From: Streptomyces xanthochromogenes
GTDB lineage: Bacteria > Actinomycetota > Actinomycetes > Streptomycetales > Streptomycetaceae
Direction of reading: 5' to 3'
Length of the DNA stretch: 64,000 nt
Assembly: GCF_014650455.1 (NCBI RefSeq)
Contig: NZ_BMUZ01000005.1
Location: 124,001-188,000 of the forward strand
Shown piece after piece: positions 1-8,800 of the stretch (its first letter is position 1; every line of letters starts with the position of its first letter). Under the pieces are notes generated by a model. It searched no databases and was not told the DNA's origin. It worked only from the letters and a program-made list of their open reading frames with translations. The position numbers and the translations under genes are program-made.

Positions 1-992
1 ACCGCGCCTGCCACATCGGGCCGCGGCGGAGCGGGCGGAACCGCCGGCACCGGCGGGGCGGTGGTGACCCGGTCCGGCCAGGGCGCGTGCGGGCGCAGGA
101 ACGGGCGGGTCGGATCGAGCGGCCGCGTGGGGCCCGGCCCGCCCCGCGCCGGCAGGAGCGGCACCAGCGCCTCGTACACCTCCTGCGCACAACTCGGCCT
201 GTCCTGCGGGTCCTTGGCGAGCAGTCGCAGCACCAGCGCTTCGAGCGGCTCGGGCACCTCGGGGCGCAGCCTGCGGACCGCGACCGGCGGCTCGTACAGG
301 TGGCGGTGCAGCACGCCGAGCGCGGTGGAACCCGCGAACGGGACGTCCCCGCTGAGCAGTTCGTGCAGCAGAACGCCGAGGGCGTACAGGTCGGTGTACG
401 GGCCGACGGCCCCGCCCATCGCCTGCTCGGGCGCCATGTAGGCGGGCGAGCCGATGGGTGAGCCGGTGTGCGTGAGGCGGGTCGTGTCCGAGTCCAGGAC
501 GGAGGCGACGCCCAGGTCGAGGACGGTCAGCGTGCCGTCGGGGCGCACCATCACATTGCGCGGCTTGAGGTCGCGGTGGACGATCGGCACCGCGTGCACG
601 GCCGAGAGCACCGCGCACAGCTGGGCGGCGACGGCCACCGTCCACGGCCACGGGTAGGGCTCGTGCTCGGCGAGGTGGTCGGCGAGGTCGGAGCCCTCGA
701 CGTGCTGCATCACCAGGTACAGGTCGTCGCCGTCGCTGCCCGCGTCGTGCACGGTGACGAGCCCGGGGTGGTCGACCTGCGCGGTCACCCGGCACTCGCG
801 CACGAAGCGGCGGCGCAGCTCCTCCGCGTCCCCTCCCGCACCCCCGCCCGCGACCCGGTCGGGCCGCAGCAGCTTCACCGCGACCCGGCGGTCCAGGCGT
901 CGGTCGTACGCCGTCCACACTTGACCCATGCCACCCTGGCCGAGCAGCGCCGCCAGCTCGTAGCGTCCGGCGACGACCCGCCCCACGGTCAT
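1..992 (-). CDS. Serine/threonine protein kinase, N-terminal 330 residues (partial, cut by window edge)
   Basis: Hanks-type (PknB-like) kinase that phosphorylates Ser/Thr on protein substrates. It starts at ATG 992, overlapping the stop of the upstream membrane-protein gene as ATGA, so the two are translationally coupled. Visible motifs are the P-loop G18-x-G20-x-x-G23, the ATP-binding Lys40 in VAVKLL, the catalytic loop H139-R-D141 (HRDLKPRN), D159-L-G in place of the usual DFG, and the APE motif in YMAPEQ. After the kinase fold (about residue 280) the chain becomes Pro/Thr-rich. The C-terminus lies beyond the left edge, so a membrane anchor or extracellular sensor cannot be judged. The kinase assignment is firm; substrate and signal are unknown. 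Confidence 0.93.
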   Translation of the reverse strand, partial: MTVGRVVAGRYELAALLGQGGMGQVWTAYDRRLDRRVAVKLLRPDRVAGGGAGGDAEELRRRFVRECRVTAQVDHPGLVTVHDAGSDGDDLYLVMQHVEGSDLADHLAEHEPYPWPWTVAVAAQLCAVLSAVHAVPIVHRDLKPRNVMVRPDGTLTVLDLGVASVLDSDTTRLTHTGSPIGSPAYMAPEQAMGGAVGPYTDLYALGVLLHELLSGDVPFAGSTALGVLHRHLYEPPVAVRRLRPEVPEPLEALVLRLLAKDPQDRPSCAQEVYEALVPLLPARGGPGPTRPLDPTRPFLRPHAPWPDRVTTAPPVPAVPPAPPRPDVAGA

Positions 993-1576
993 CGGCCCTC
1001 GCCCTGGGTCCCCTTGCGCAGGTACTGCGACAGCTCGTCCAGCTCGGCCCTGACCTGGTCGATCCTGGGCGCTGCCGGGGGGTGTTGGGTGTGCGGCTGC
1101 GGCGGAGCCGGGGGCCCGGCCGGTACCGGGGTGTCGGCGTACGGGTTCGCGTAGGGCCCGAACTGCGGGGCCGTGGCGCCCGGTATGTGCGGTGGCGCGT
1201 ACCCGTGGGGCGGGTAACCGGCGTACGGGTACGGGACGGGCGTCGGCGCGGAGGCGTGCCGGATGTCGGCGTACAGGAAGAACGCGGTGCTGGCCACGGC
1301 GAGGCCGAGCAGGCCGGTCATGCCGACGTCCATCCGCCAGTCGTACTCGTCGGGCGCGCTCATGACGTAGCCGAAGAAGAAGACGAACACGGCCAGGGCG
1401 ACCCAGAACAGCACCCAGTGCGCCCGGCGCCGGGTCACGATCGCGAGCCGCAGCAGTGCCGCCCACGACAGCATGCCGATGCTGAGCAGCGGCAGCAGCG
1501 CGAACAGCACGCGCAGCGCGATCTGCCCCGCCCCCGAAGGGCGTGGCTGCGGCGGTCCATAGCCGGGGCCGTGCAT
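989..1576 (-). CDS. Integral membrane protein with Pro/Tyr-rich cytoplasmic tail
   Basis: 195 residues from ATG 1576, preceded by a good RBS (AGGAG, 4 nt away). A longer reading frame to 1654 has no RBS and a poor N-terminus. Three hydrophobic segments are visible (about residues 19-42, 55-75 and 88-106), followed by a tail rich in Pro, Tyr, Gly and Ala that ends in a short amphipathic stretch (RAELDELSQYLRKG). No enzymatic motif is seen. It overlaps the downstream kinase gene by 4 nt, so it may be a membrane partner or substrate of that kinase; this is inference from context only. Confidence 0.75.
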   Translation of the reverse strand: MHGPGYGPPQPRPSGAGQIALRVLFALLPLLSIGMLSWAALLRLAIVTRRRAHWVLFWVALAVFVFFFGYVMSAPDEYDWRMDVGMTGLLGLAVASTAFFLYADIRHASAPTPVPYPYAGYPPHGYAPPHIPGATAPQFGPYANPYADTPVPAGPPAPPQPHTQHPPAAPRIDQVRAELDELSQYLRKGTQGEGR

Positions 1577-1691
1577 CGCTGCTCCTGGAACTGGGACGGG
1601 ACGGGACGGAGGACATGAGCTCAGTGCCATGAGCGTATACACCGGCGCCGACAACGTCCCCCGCGATCCCCCGGCCGGTATCCAACCGTCA

Positions 1692-1796
1692 TCCCGGGTC
1701 GGCCGCGCCCACTGTCCGCACCGTCGTCCCGGGTCGGCCGCGCCCGCCCTTCGCAGGGTCTACCCCCGTCGGCCGCGCCCGCCGTCCGCACCGTCG
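1692..1796. repeat. Three 35-bp imperfect tandem repeats across the methylase stop codon
   Basis: Units at 1692-1726, 1727-1761 and 1762-1796 share the core GTCGGCCGCGCCC. The third unit is the last coding part of the minus-strand methylase gene (stop codon 1762-1760). The other two lie downstream and look like duplications of the gene's 3' end. Unit 2 is the most diverged and its boundary supplies the stop codon. Confidence 0.75.
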
Positions 1797-3880
1797 CCCG
1801 GATCGACCGTGCCGTCCGTCAGGCCGTCGTGCAGGCCTTGGACGAGCTGCTCGCCGAGCCGTCCCGCGAGCCTCAACGCGTCCTCGAACGCGGCGAGTTC
1901 ACGAAAGCGCCTGCCGTAGCGGCGCTGTTCGGCGAGGGGCAGCCGGGGCAGCTGCAGCCTGCGCACATCGAGCCGGGAGGCGGTGGTGGCGTGGCTGCTG
2001 GCCTGGCGGTTGTTGGCGGTGCCGCGCAGATATCCGGCGAGGAACCACGGGTCGAGGGCTCCCGGGTCGGGCCGCAGGAGCTGGAGGTTGCGGCCGAGGG
2101 CCGCGCCCGCGCCCGCCTCGTCCACGACCCGGGCGACGGTGCCGCCGCCGAGTACGGGCACCACGACATCACCGGCCCGCGTCAACACCGGTTCCTCCGC
2201 GGGCCCTTCGGGCAGGGTGCCCGAGGGCGCCGTGCCGGCCAGCACGTCGTGTTCGGTGAGGACGACCGGCCCGGGCCCGGTGCCGGCGCCGCCCGAGCGC
2301 AGCACCAGGGCGCCCGCGCGGGCGAGTTCACCGACGGTGGCCAGCTGGCGGCGGGCGCCCTCGCCCGTGGTGGGCGCGGCGGGCGACGGGGTCAGCTCGG
2401 CGGTGCGCCGCAGGGTCTCGGCGAGGCGTTCGCGTACGTCGTCGAGCGCGGCGGTGCCGCCTTCGGCTGCGGGCGGCGGCAGATGGCGGGCCGGGGCGAG
2501 GTCGACGTCGTCGTCGAGGAGTTCGATGACGGGCACCGACCGACTGACTCCGGGCCGTTCGGCGACCGTGCCGTCGCGGTCGAAGGGGGCCCAGGCGTCG
2601 AGCACCGCGGACCGCAGGGCGCCCCAGGGCAGCCGGTCGCGGCCGCCGTCCACCGCGACGCCTTCGATGCCGGCGGTGTCGACCAGGAGCAGTTCGGGGG
2701 CGCCGCGCAAGGTGGTGTCCGGCTTGCGCAGCACCCACAGGTGCAGCGGGATGCCGTACGGGGGCGCGGCCCCGGCGGGCAGCGCGACGACCGCGCGCAG
2801 CGCGCCCCGGCGCAGCAGGTCGGCGCGGATACGGCGCCCCGAGCGGCGGGACGCGGCGGCGGGCGGCATCAGGAGCACGGCGGTGCCCCCCTCGCGCAGC
2901 CGGGCCAACGCGTGCTGCACCCAGGCGAGTTCGGACTCGGTGCGGGCCGGCAGACCGTACTCCCAGCGCGGGTCGTAGGCGAGTTCGTCATGGCCCCAGG
3001 CCCGCTCGTTGAAGGGCGGGTGGCACAGCACTGCGTCGGCGGCGAGGTCGCCGAAGGCGTCCGCGCGCAGCGAGTCGGCGGCCTCGGTGCGGATGGCGGC
3101 GGAGCCCGCCAGGGCGAGCCGGAGCCCGGTGAGCGCGGCGAGGTCGGGGTCGGTGTCCTGGACGTGCAGGGCGGTGGCGCCCCGCAGTGCGGACAGCAGG
3201 GTGCCGGTGCCGCAGGCCGGGTCGAGCACGCTCGCCGCGGGCCCCGCGAGTGCGGCCATCAGCGTCGCGGGGCCCGGCGGCGTGAGCGTGTACTGACGGG
3301 GGTTGGCGTCGAGATGGCGGCCGAGCAGGAACTCGAAGGCGGCCTGGGCACCATCCTCGTCGGCGAGCTCGGCGGCGCCGCGCAGGAGGGGCAGGGAGAC
3401 GGCGAGCCCGACGGCACCGGGGCCGTTCACGAAGTGGCTCCGACCGGCCCGGCCGCCCTCGGCCCCGCCGGAACCGTCTCCTCGTCCGCCGAACCGTTCC
3501 CCCAGCACCCGCTCGACAAGCTCGGCCAGGGGCGCGGCGAGGGCCGCGTCGTCGAGCGCGGCCAACTCCCGCCACCGGTGCGGGTGTTGCTGTGCGGCGA
3601 GTAGGGCGCACCCCACGTGGACCAGGGCGGTGACGGCTCCCGCGGGGTGACCCGAGAGCTGCTGCCACACCCGTTCGCGCAGCGGCACCTCGGCCAACTT
3701 GCCCTGGGCGTGCAGCCATTGCTCGACCTCGTGCAGCGCGAAGGAGGGGCTGGTCTCGGTGCCCCCGACCGGCTTGGGGAAGTCGGCGTGCCTGCGGCGC
3801 CAGTTGCTGACGGCGGCGCGGCCCACCCCCGCGAGCCGCGCGATGGTGGCGGCGGTCACCTCTGCTGCGTGCTCCGGCAC
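1760..3880 (-). CDS. HTH / N6-adenine DNA methylase / HsdS-like fusion protein
   Basis: 706 residues from GTG 3880 with a GGGGAG RBS 6 nt upstream. Residues about 9-35 form a helix-turn-helix (ATIARLAGVGRAAVSNWRRR). The central region is a class I SAM-dependent methylase with D220-P-A-C-G-T-G. The catalytic motif IV, normally NPPY/F or DPPY/F, reads H287-P-P-F290. The C-terminal 200 residues (a promoter-like FLAGYLRG stretch, then a PLAEQRRYGRRF helix) resemble half of a type I S subunit, so regulator-like, modification and target-recognition parts sit in one chain. No restriction subunit is nearby. It may be an orphan methylase or a catalytically altered DNA-binding protein. The family call is firm; activity is uncertain because of the His in motif IV. 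Confidence 0.85.
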   Translation of the reverse strand: MPEHAAEVTAATIARLAGVGRAAVSNWRRRHADFPKPVGGTETSPSFALHEVEQWLHAQGKLAEVPLRERVWQQLSGHPAGAVTALVHVGCALLAAQQHPHRWRELAALDDAALAAPLAELVERVLGERFGGRGDGSGGAEGGRAGRSHFVNGPGAVGLAVSLPLLRGAAELADEDGAQAAFEFLLGRHLDANPRQYTLTPPGPATLMAALAGPAASVLDPACGTGTLLSALRGATALHVQDTDPDLAALTGLRLALAGSAAIRTEAADSLRADAFGDLAADAVLCHPPFNERAWGHDELAYDPRWEYGLPARTESELAWVQHALARLREGGTAVLLMPPAAASRRSGRRIRADLLRRGALRAVVALPAGAAPPYGIPLHLWVLRKPDTTLRGAPELLLVDTAGIEGVAVDGGRDRLPWGALRSAVLDAWAPFDRDGTVAERPGVSRSVPVIELLDDDVDLAPARHLPPPAAEGGTAALDDVRERLAETLRRTAELTPSPAAPTTGEGARRQLATVGELARAGALVLRSGGAGTGPGPVVLTEHDVLAGTAPSGTLPEGPAEEPVLTRAGDVVVPVLGGGTVARVVDEAGAGAALGRNLQLLRPDPGALDPWFLAGYLRGTANNRQASSHATTASRLDVRRLQLPRLPLAEQRRYGRRFRELAAFEDALRLAGRLGEQLVQGLHDGLTDGTVDPGDGADGGRGRRG

Positions 3881-3939
3881 CTGACTGCTCCCCTCGTTGC
3901 CGTGTCACCGACCCTACCGAACAACACCGGAGCACTCCA

Positions 3940-3995
3940 TTCACATCGTGAACGTTCGCAGTTCCGTGAACAGTGTTGACTCGGTTCACGGAACT
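3940..3995. promoter_or_regulatory. Inverted-repeat operator cluster between methylase and lipoprotein genes
   Basis: TTCAC-ATC-GTGAA lies at 3940-3952. A 12-bp perfect inverted repeat (AGTTCCGTGAAC at 3960-3971, GTTCACGGAACT at 3984-3995) follows 7 bp later. All arms share GTGAAC/GTTCAC. TTGACT at 3976-3981 and TCTGAT at 4000-4005 (18-bp spacing) could be the rightward promoter, with the palindrome straddling its -35. A repressor site is the natural reading. The HTH methylase or the many GntR/XRE proteins of the genome are possible binders. Confidence 0.6.
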
Positions 3996-4076
3996 CTGCT
4001 CTGATGTGCCCGGGCCCGCCACCTGCCGGCGCACCCGACCCGCCTCGCTCTACCGCCCTCAGGGGGAGTTCACGCC

Positions 4077-4814
4077 ATGCGCCGCCGCACGATCGCCACC
4101 ACCACGGCCCTGTTCACCTGTGTCGCCGCCATGGCCCTGACCGCCTGTTCGGGCTCCGGCTCGGGTTCGGACTCCGGTTCGGGTTCGGGTTCGGGCGCGT
4201 CCAACGCGCCGTCCGCCGCCAAGACTCCGGCCGCCGCGAAGGGCCCGTACGCCGACCTCACCGGCGGGCAGATAGTCACCAACTCGTTCCGGGCCACCCG
4301 GCAGGCCGGTTCGCTGCACCTCAAGGCGAAGATCGCCGACGCCAAGGAGGGCCCCAGCACGATGGACCTCTCCATGGACCACAAGGGGGACTGCACCGGC
4401 ACCATGGGCCAGGGCAAGGACACCATCAGGATCATCAAGACCGGCAAGGTCATGTACCTGAAGACGCGCGACTCGGGCAACAAGTGGGTGAAGACGGACA
4501 CGACGTCCGCGGACACCAAGGAACTGGCTTCGTCCTGCGACCTGAACAGCTTCCTGGACAGCTTCAAGGGCGACGACACCGACACCGAGGCCAAGAAGGG
4601 CGCGACCACCACGGTCGGCGGCCGAACCGCGATCGCGCTCACCGAGAGCGACGGCGCCGAGCACTACACGATCGACGTGGCCACCACCGGCAAGCCCTAC
4701 CTCCTGAAGATGGTCACCACGGGCGGCGACAGCCCCGGCACCATGGAGTTCTCCCAGTTCGACCAGCCGATCCACGCGGTCGCCCCGCCGAAGTCCGCCG
4801 TCATCGCCGGCTGA
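4077..4814 (+). CDS. Secreted lipoprotein, LppX/LolA-like size class
   Basis: 245 residues. The RBS is AGGGGGAG ahead of ATG 4077. The N-terminus has a short basic stretch, a hydrophobic core and a lipobox LTAC with Cys near residue 23, so it is exported and lipid-anchored to the outer face of the membrane. A Ser/Gly repeat linker follows. The mature domain (about residues 60-245) is rich in Lys, Asp and Thr and has the alternating pattern of a beta-rich domain similar in length to the LppX/LprG/LolA-type lipoproteins; that is a resemblance, not a proven match. It is transcribed divergently from the methylase gene through a palindrome-rich promoter. Confidence 0.8.
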   Translation: MRRRTIATTTALFTCVAAMALTACSGSGSGSDSGSGSGSGASNAPSAAKTPAAAKGPYADLTGGQIVTNSFRATRQAGSLHLKAKIADAKEGPSTMDLSMDHKGDCTGTMGQGKDTIRIIKTGKVMYLKTRDSGNKWVKTDTTSADTKELASSCDLNSFLDSFKGDDTDTEAKKGATTTVGGRTAIALTESDGAEHYTIDVATTGKPYLLKMVTTGGDSPGTMEFSQFDQPIHAVAPPKSAVIAG

Positions 4815-4838
4815 CACGCAGCTGACGGATCGTCACGC

Positions 4839-4864
4839 CTTCCGGCGGCTCACCCCGCCGGAAG
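4839..4864. terminator. Hairpin between convergent genes
   Basis: A 10-bp perfect stem (CTTCCGGCGG at 4839-4848, CCGCCGGAAG at 4855-4864) with a 6-nt loop. It overlaps the last codons of the HNH gene and lies just after the lipoprotein stop, so it could end transcription from both sides. Confidence 0.6.
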
Positions 4865-5530
4865 CTTCTGGTCGCGGCACCCGTCCAGAACCGTCTTCAT
4901 CGCCGACTTCTCCGCATCGGTCAGCCACACGCCGTACTTCTTCTTCACGGCCACCTGGTCCGCCACGTACGTGCAGCGGTACGCCTTGTACGGGGGAAGC
5001 CAGGTCGCCGCGTCGCCGTCGCTCTTGCGGCGGTTGGCGCTCGCGTCGACGGCGATCAGGTTGAGCGGGTCGTTGGCGAAGGCGGCCCTCTTCTGCTTGT
5101 CCCACTGCTGGGCGCCCTTCTGCCAGGCGTCCGAGAGCGCCACCACATGATCGATGTCGATCTTGCTGGCGCCACGCTTGAAGGTGATGGACTCCCCCGT
5201 GTACGGGTCGTGCACGAGCGTCCCCGACGTCACGTCGCACTTGTCCTTCAGCTTCACGTCCTTCAAGTCCCGCTTCAGTATGTCCTCGCGGGTCTCGCAG
5301 CCGTTGTGATCGGTGTCCGTCCAGCCCTTGCCGAACTGGTCGCGGGTGTAACCGGTCTTCGGCGCACGCCCCTTGACGGGAAGCGCGTCGACGGCGGCGA
5401 GCGCGGAACCGGCCGCACCCTTGGGGCCGGGGGCACCGCTCTTCCCGGTCCCCACGTCACCCCCGCAGCCGGTGAGCACGAGGGACGCCGCGAGGGCGGT
5501 CACGGGCAGGGCAATTCGGTACATACGCAT
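4850..5530 (-). CDS. HNH-nuclease (DUF1524/GmrSD C-terminal type) lipoprotein
   Basis: About 226 residues. ATG 5530 is chosen; a TTG at 5533 immediately before it is equally possible and has better spacing from AGGA. The N-terminus is a lipoprotein signal with lipobox LTGC. The mature part carries the HNH signature typical of the DUF1524 family: DIDHVVALSDAW, then NLIAVDASANRRKSD, with several Cys (CETRE, DKCDV, YRCTY, DGCRD) that could form disulfides outside the cell. It is therefore a predicted extracellular, membrane-tethered metal-dependent nuclease. Likely roles are degradation of extracellular DNA for nutrition or defence. The family call is strong; the biological role is inferred. Confidence 0.88.
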   Translation of the reverse strand: MRMYRIALPVTALAASLVLTGCGGDVGTGKSGAPGPKGAAGSALAAVDALPVKGRAPKTGYTRDQFGKGWTDTDHNGCETREDILKRDLKDVKLKDKCDVTSGTLVHDPYTGESITFKRGASKIDIDHVVALSDAWQKGAQQWDKQKRAAFANDPLNLIAVDASANRRKSDGDAATWLPPYKAYRCTYVADQVAVKKKYGVWLTDAEKSAMKTVLDGCRDQKLPAG

Positions 5531-5838
5531 CAAGGCGGGCCGTCCTGGCAGCAGTTGGCGGAACCTCGCAATCGTAGGTACTCCTACCCGGCATGCCGCG
5601 GGTCAACGGTCCCGAAAGGGACAGCCCTCCGCCCTTGATCAGCCCGGCTCGACCGGCGCACGGGCCCGGGCGCGGATCCCCGCCGACGGGCGCCGGGAGC
5701 GCCCGGACGCGCGAAGGGCGGGCGGCACCGATGGGAGCCGCCCGCCCTTCGCCCCGTACACCTACGCCCGGCTCAGGACCCCGGGATGGTCCCGACGCCT
5801 ACATCTCAGGACCCCAGGATGGTCCCGACGCCTACGTC
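5531..5838. other. Intergenic region between mfd and the HNH lipoprotein gene
   Basis: 308 bp with no convincing gene. It holds the mfd terminator (5711-5752), two 33-bp copies of the mfd 3' end (5772-5837) and, near 5550-5635, the presumed promoter of the HNH lipoprotein gene (TTGACC on the minus strand with a TACGAT downstream at non-standard spacing, so only weakly supported). Confidence 0.6.
5711..5752. terminator. Strong hairpin terminator downstream of mfd
   Basis: A 16-bp perfect inverted repeat (GCGAAGGGCGGGCGGC at 5711-5726, its complement at 5737-5752) with a 10-nt loop. There is no long T-run, as is usual for Streptomyces terminators. Confidence 0.85.
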
Positions 5839-5870
5839 TCAGGACCCCAGGATCGTGGCGAGGAACTCGC
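5772..5870. repeat. 33-bp tandem repeat starting in the mfd stop region
   Basis: Copies begin at 5772, 5805 and 5838. Copies 1 and 2 differ at only two positions (5783 and 5803). The third begins as the mfd C-terminal codons (I-L-G-S-stop) and keeps identity for about 16 bp. Reading the minus strand, each downstream copy again ends with codons for Gly-Ser-stop in the same frame, since 33 is a multiple of three. Confidence 0.85.
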
Positions 5871-8800
5871 CGGTCCAGGCGAGCAGCTCCCGTCCGACGA
5901 CCGGCTTGCCGCCGATCTTCCCGGCGGTCGGGCGCGGCACCAGGATCTGCCGGGCGGGCGCCTTGATCACCGTACGGGGATAGAGCCGCTTGAGGCGGAG
6001 CTCCTGCGACTCCCTCAACTCCACCGGAGCGAAACGGATGTTGGGCCCCTGGAGCACGATCTCGCCGACCCCGCAGGCGCGGGCCAGCATGCGAAGACCG
6101 GCCACCAGGAGCAGGTTCTCGACCGGCTCGGGCAGCTTGCCGTACCGGTCGGTGAGCTCCTCGCGCACCGCCTTCACGTCCTCCTCGGAGTTGGCCGAGG
6201 CGATCGCCCGGTAGGCCTGGAGGCGCAGCCGCTCGCCCGGCGCGTAGTCGTGCGGGACGTGCGCGTCCACCGGCAGCTCGATCTTGACCTCCAGCGGTGC
6301 CTCCTCCTGCTCGCCGCCCTCCATCTGCGCCCGGTAGTCGGCGACGGCCTCGCCGACCATCCGCACGTACAGGTCGAAGCCGACGCCCGCGATGTGCCCG
6401 GACTGCTCGCCACCGAGCAGGTTGCCCGCGCCGCGGATCTCCAGGTCCTTCATCGCCACGTACATGCCCGCGCCCATCTCGGTGTGCTGGGCGATGGTGG
6501 CGAGCCGCTCGTGCGCGGTCTCCGTCAGCGGCTTCTCCGGCGGGTACAGGAAGTAGGCGTAGCCCCGGTCGCGGCCACGGCCGACCCGGCCGCGCAGCTG
6601 GTGCAGCTGGGAGAGGCCGAAGTTGTCGCCGCGCTCCACGATGAGGGTGTTCGCGTTGGAGATGTCGATGCCGGACTCGACGATCGTCGTCGAGACCAGC
6701 ACGTCGAACTTCTTCTCCCAGAAGTCGACCACGACCTGTTCGAGCTGGCTCTCGCCCATCTGCCCGTGCGCGGTCTGGATGCGCGCCTCCGGCACGATCT
6801 CGCGCAGCCGGGCGGCCGCCCGGTCGATGGACTCGACCCGGTTGTGGATGTAGAAGACCTGGCCCTCGCGCAGCAGTTCACGCCGGATGGCCGCGCCGAT
6901 CTGCTTCTCCTCGTACGGCCCGACGAAGGTGAGGACGGGGTGGCGCTCCTCGGGGGGCGTGGTGATCGTCGACATCTCGCGGATGCCGGTGACGGCCATT
7001 TCGAGCGTACGGGGGATGGGCGTCGCGGACATCGTCAGGACGTCCACGTTGGCGCGGAGCTTCTTCAGCTGCTCCTTGTGCTCGACGCCGAAGCGCTGCT
7101 CCTCGTCCACGATGACCAGGCCCAGGTCCTTGAACTTGGTCTCCGACGAGAACAGCCGGTGCGTGCCGATGACGAGGTCGACCGAGCCGTCCTTGAGCCC
7201 TTCTAGCGTCGCCTTCGCCTCGGTGTCGGTCTGGAACCGGCTCAACGCCCTTACGTTGACGGGGAATTGGGCGTACCGCTCGGTGAAGGTGCCGAAGTGC
7301 TGCTGGACCAGGAGCGTGGTGGGCACGAGGACGGCGACCTGCTTGCCGTCCTGTACGGCCTTGAACGCGGCGCGCACCGCGATCTCCGTCTTGCCGTAGC
7401 CGACGTCGCCGCAGATCAGCCGGTCCATCGGGACCGTCTTCTCCATGTCCTCCTTGACCTCGGCGATCGTGGACAGCTGGTCGGGGGTCTCCGCGTACGG
7501 GAACGCGTCCTCCAGCTCGCGCTGCCACGGGGTGTCCGAGCCGAAGGCGTGTCCGGGCGCGGCCATGCGCGCGCTGTACAGGCGGATCAGGTCGGCGGCG
7601 ATCTCCTTGACGGCCTTCTTCGCGCGCGCCTTCGTCTTGGTCCAGTCGGCGCCGCCGAGCCGGTGCAGCGTCGGGGCCTCGCCGCCGACGTACTTGGTGA
7701 CCTGCTCCAGCTGGTCGGTGGGAATGTAGAGCCGGTCGCCGGGCTGGCCGCGCTTGGCGGGCGCGTACTCGACGAGGAGGTACTCGCGGGTCGCGTTCTG
7801 CACCGTGCGCTGGACCATCTCGATGTAGCGGCCCACGCCGTGCTGCTCGTGCACGATGTAGTCGCCCACCTCCAGGGTGAGCGGGTCGATGGTCTTGCGG
7901 CGGCGGGCCGGCATCCGGCCGAGGTCCTTGGTGGCGCTGCGCTGGCCGGTCAGGTCCGTCTCGGTCAGGACGGCCAGCTTGAGCGCGGGGTCGATGAAAC
8001 CGAAGTCGATGGCACCGCACGTCACATGGACGACGGACGGGACCAGCTCGTCCAGTTCCGCGTCGAGCCGGGCCGCGATGCCCTCGCCGCCGAGCACCTC
8101 GACGGTACGGGAGGCCGGGCCGTGCCCCGCCGTCACGTACACGGCACGCCAGCCGTCGGCCAGCCACTGCTTGGTGTCGGCGAGCGCGCGCTGGGTGTCA
8201 CCCCGGTACGTCTCGGGAGCGTGCATCCCGAGCTTGAGGGTGTCCTCGTCGAAGTCCGCCTCGTCGGCGGCGAACGGGGACACCGACCACCACATCATGC
8301 CGAGCTCGCGGGCCCGGTCGCGGACGTCGGCGATGCCCCACAGGGACGCCGCGTCCACGTCGATGGGCGCCTGGCCCCCGCCCGCGCTGGCCGCCCAGGA
8401 CGCCTGGAGGAACTCCTGGCTGGTGGCGACGAGGTCCGCGGCCCTGGTCCGCACCCGCTCGGGGTCGCAGACCACGGCCATCGAGCCCTTGGGCAATACG
8501 TCGACGAGGAGTTCCATCTCGTCGACGAGGACGGGGGCGAGGGACTCCATGCCCTCCACCGCGATGCCCTCGGCGATCTTCCCGAGCAGCTCGCCGAGCT
8601 CGGGGTGGCGCTCGGCGAGGGCGGCGGCGCGGGTGCGCACGTCGTCGGTGAGCAGCAGCTCGCGGCAGGGCGGCGCCCACAGGCCGTGCTCGGCGACTTC
8701 GAGGGAGCGCTGGTCGGCGACCTTGAAGTAGCGGATCTCCTCGACGTCGTCGCCCCAGAACTCGACGCGCAGCGGGTGCTCCTCGGTCGGCGGGAACACA

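Noticed and set aside
5772..5870. Regular 33-bp repeats as a CRISPR array
   Set aside because: The repeats are head-to-tail without spacers and derive from the mfd end; no cas genes are present.
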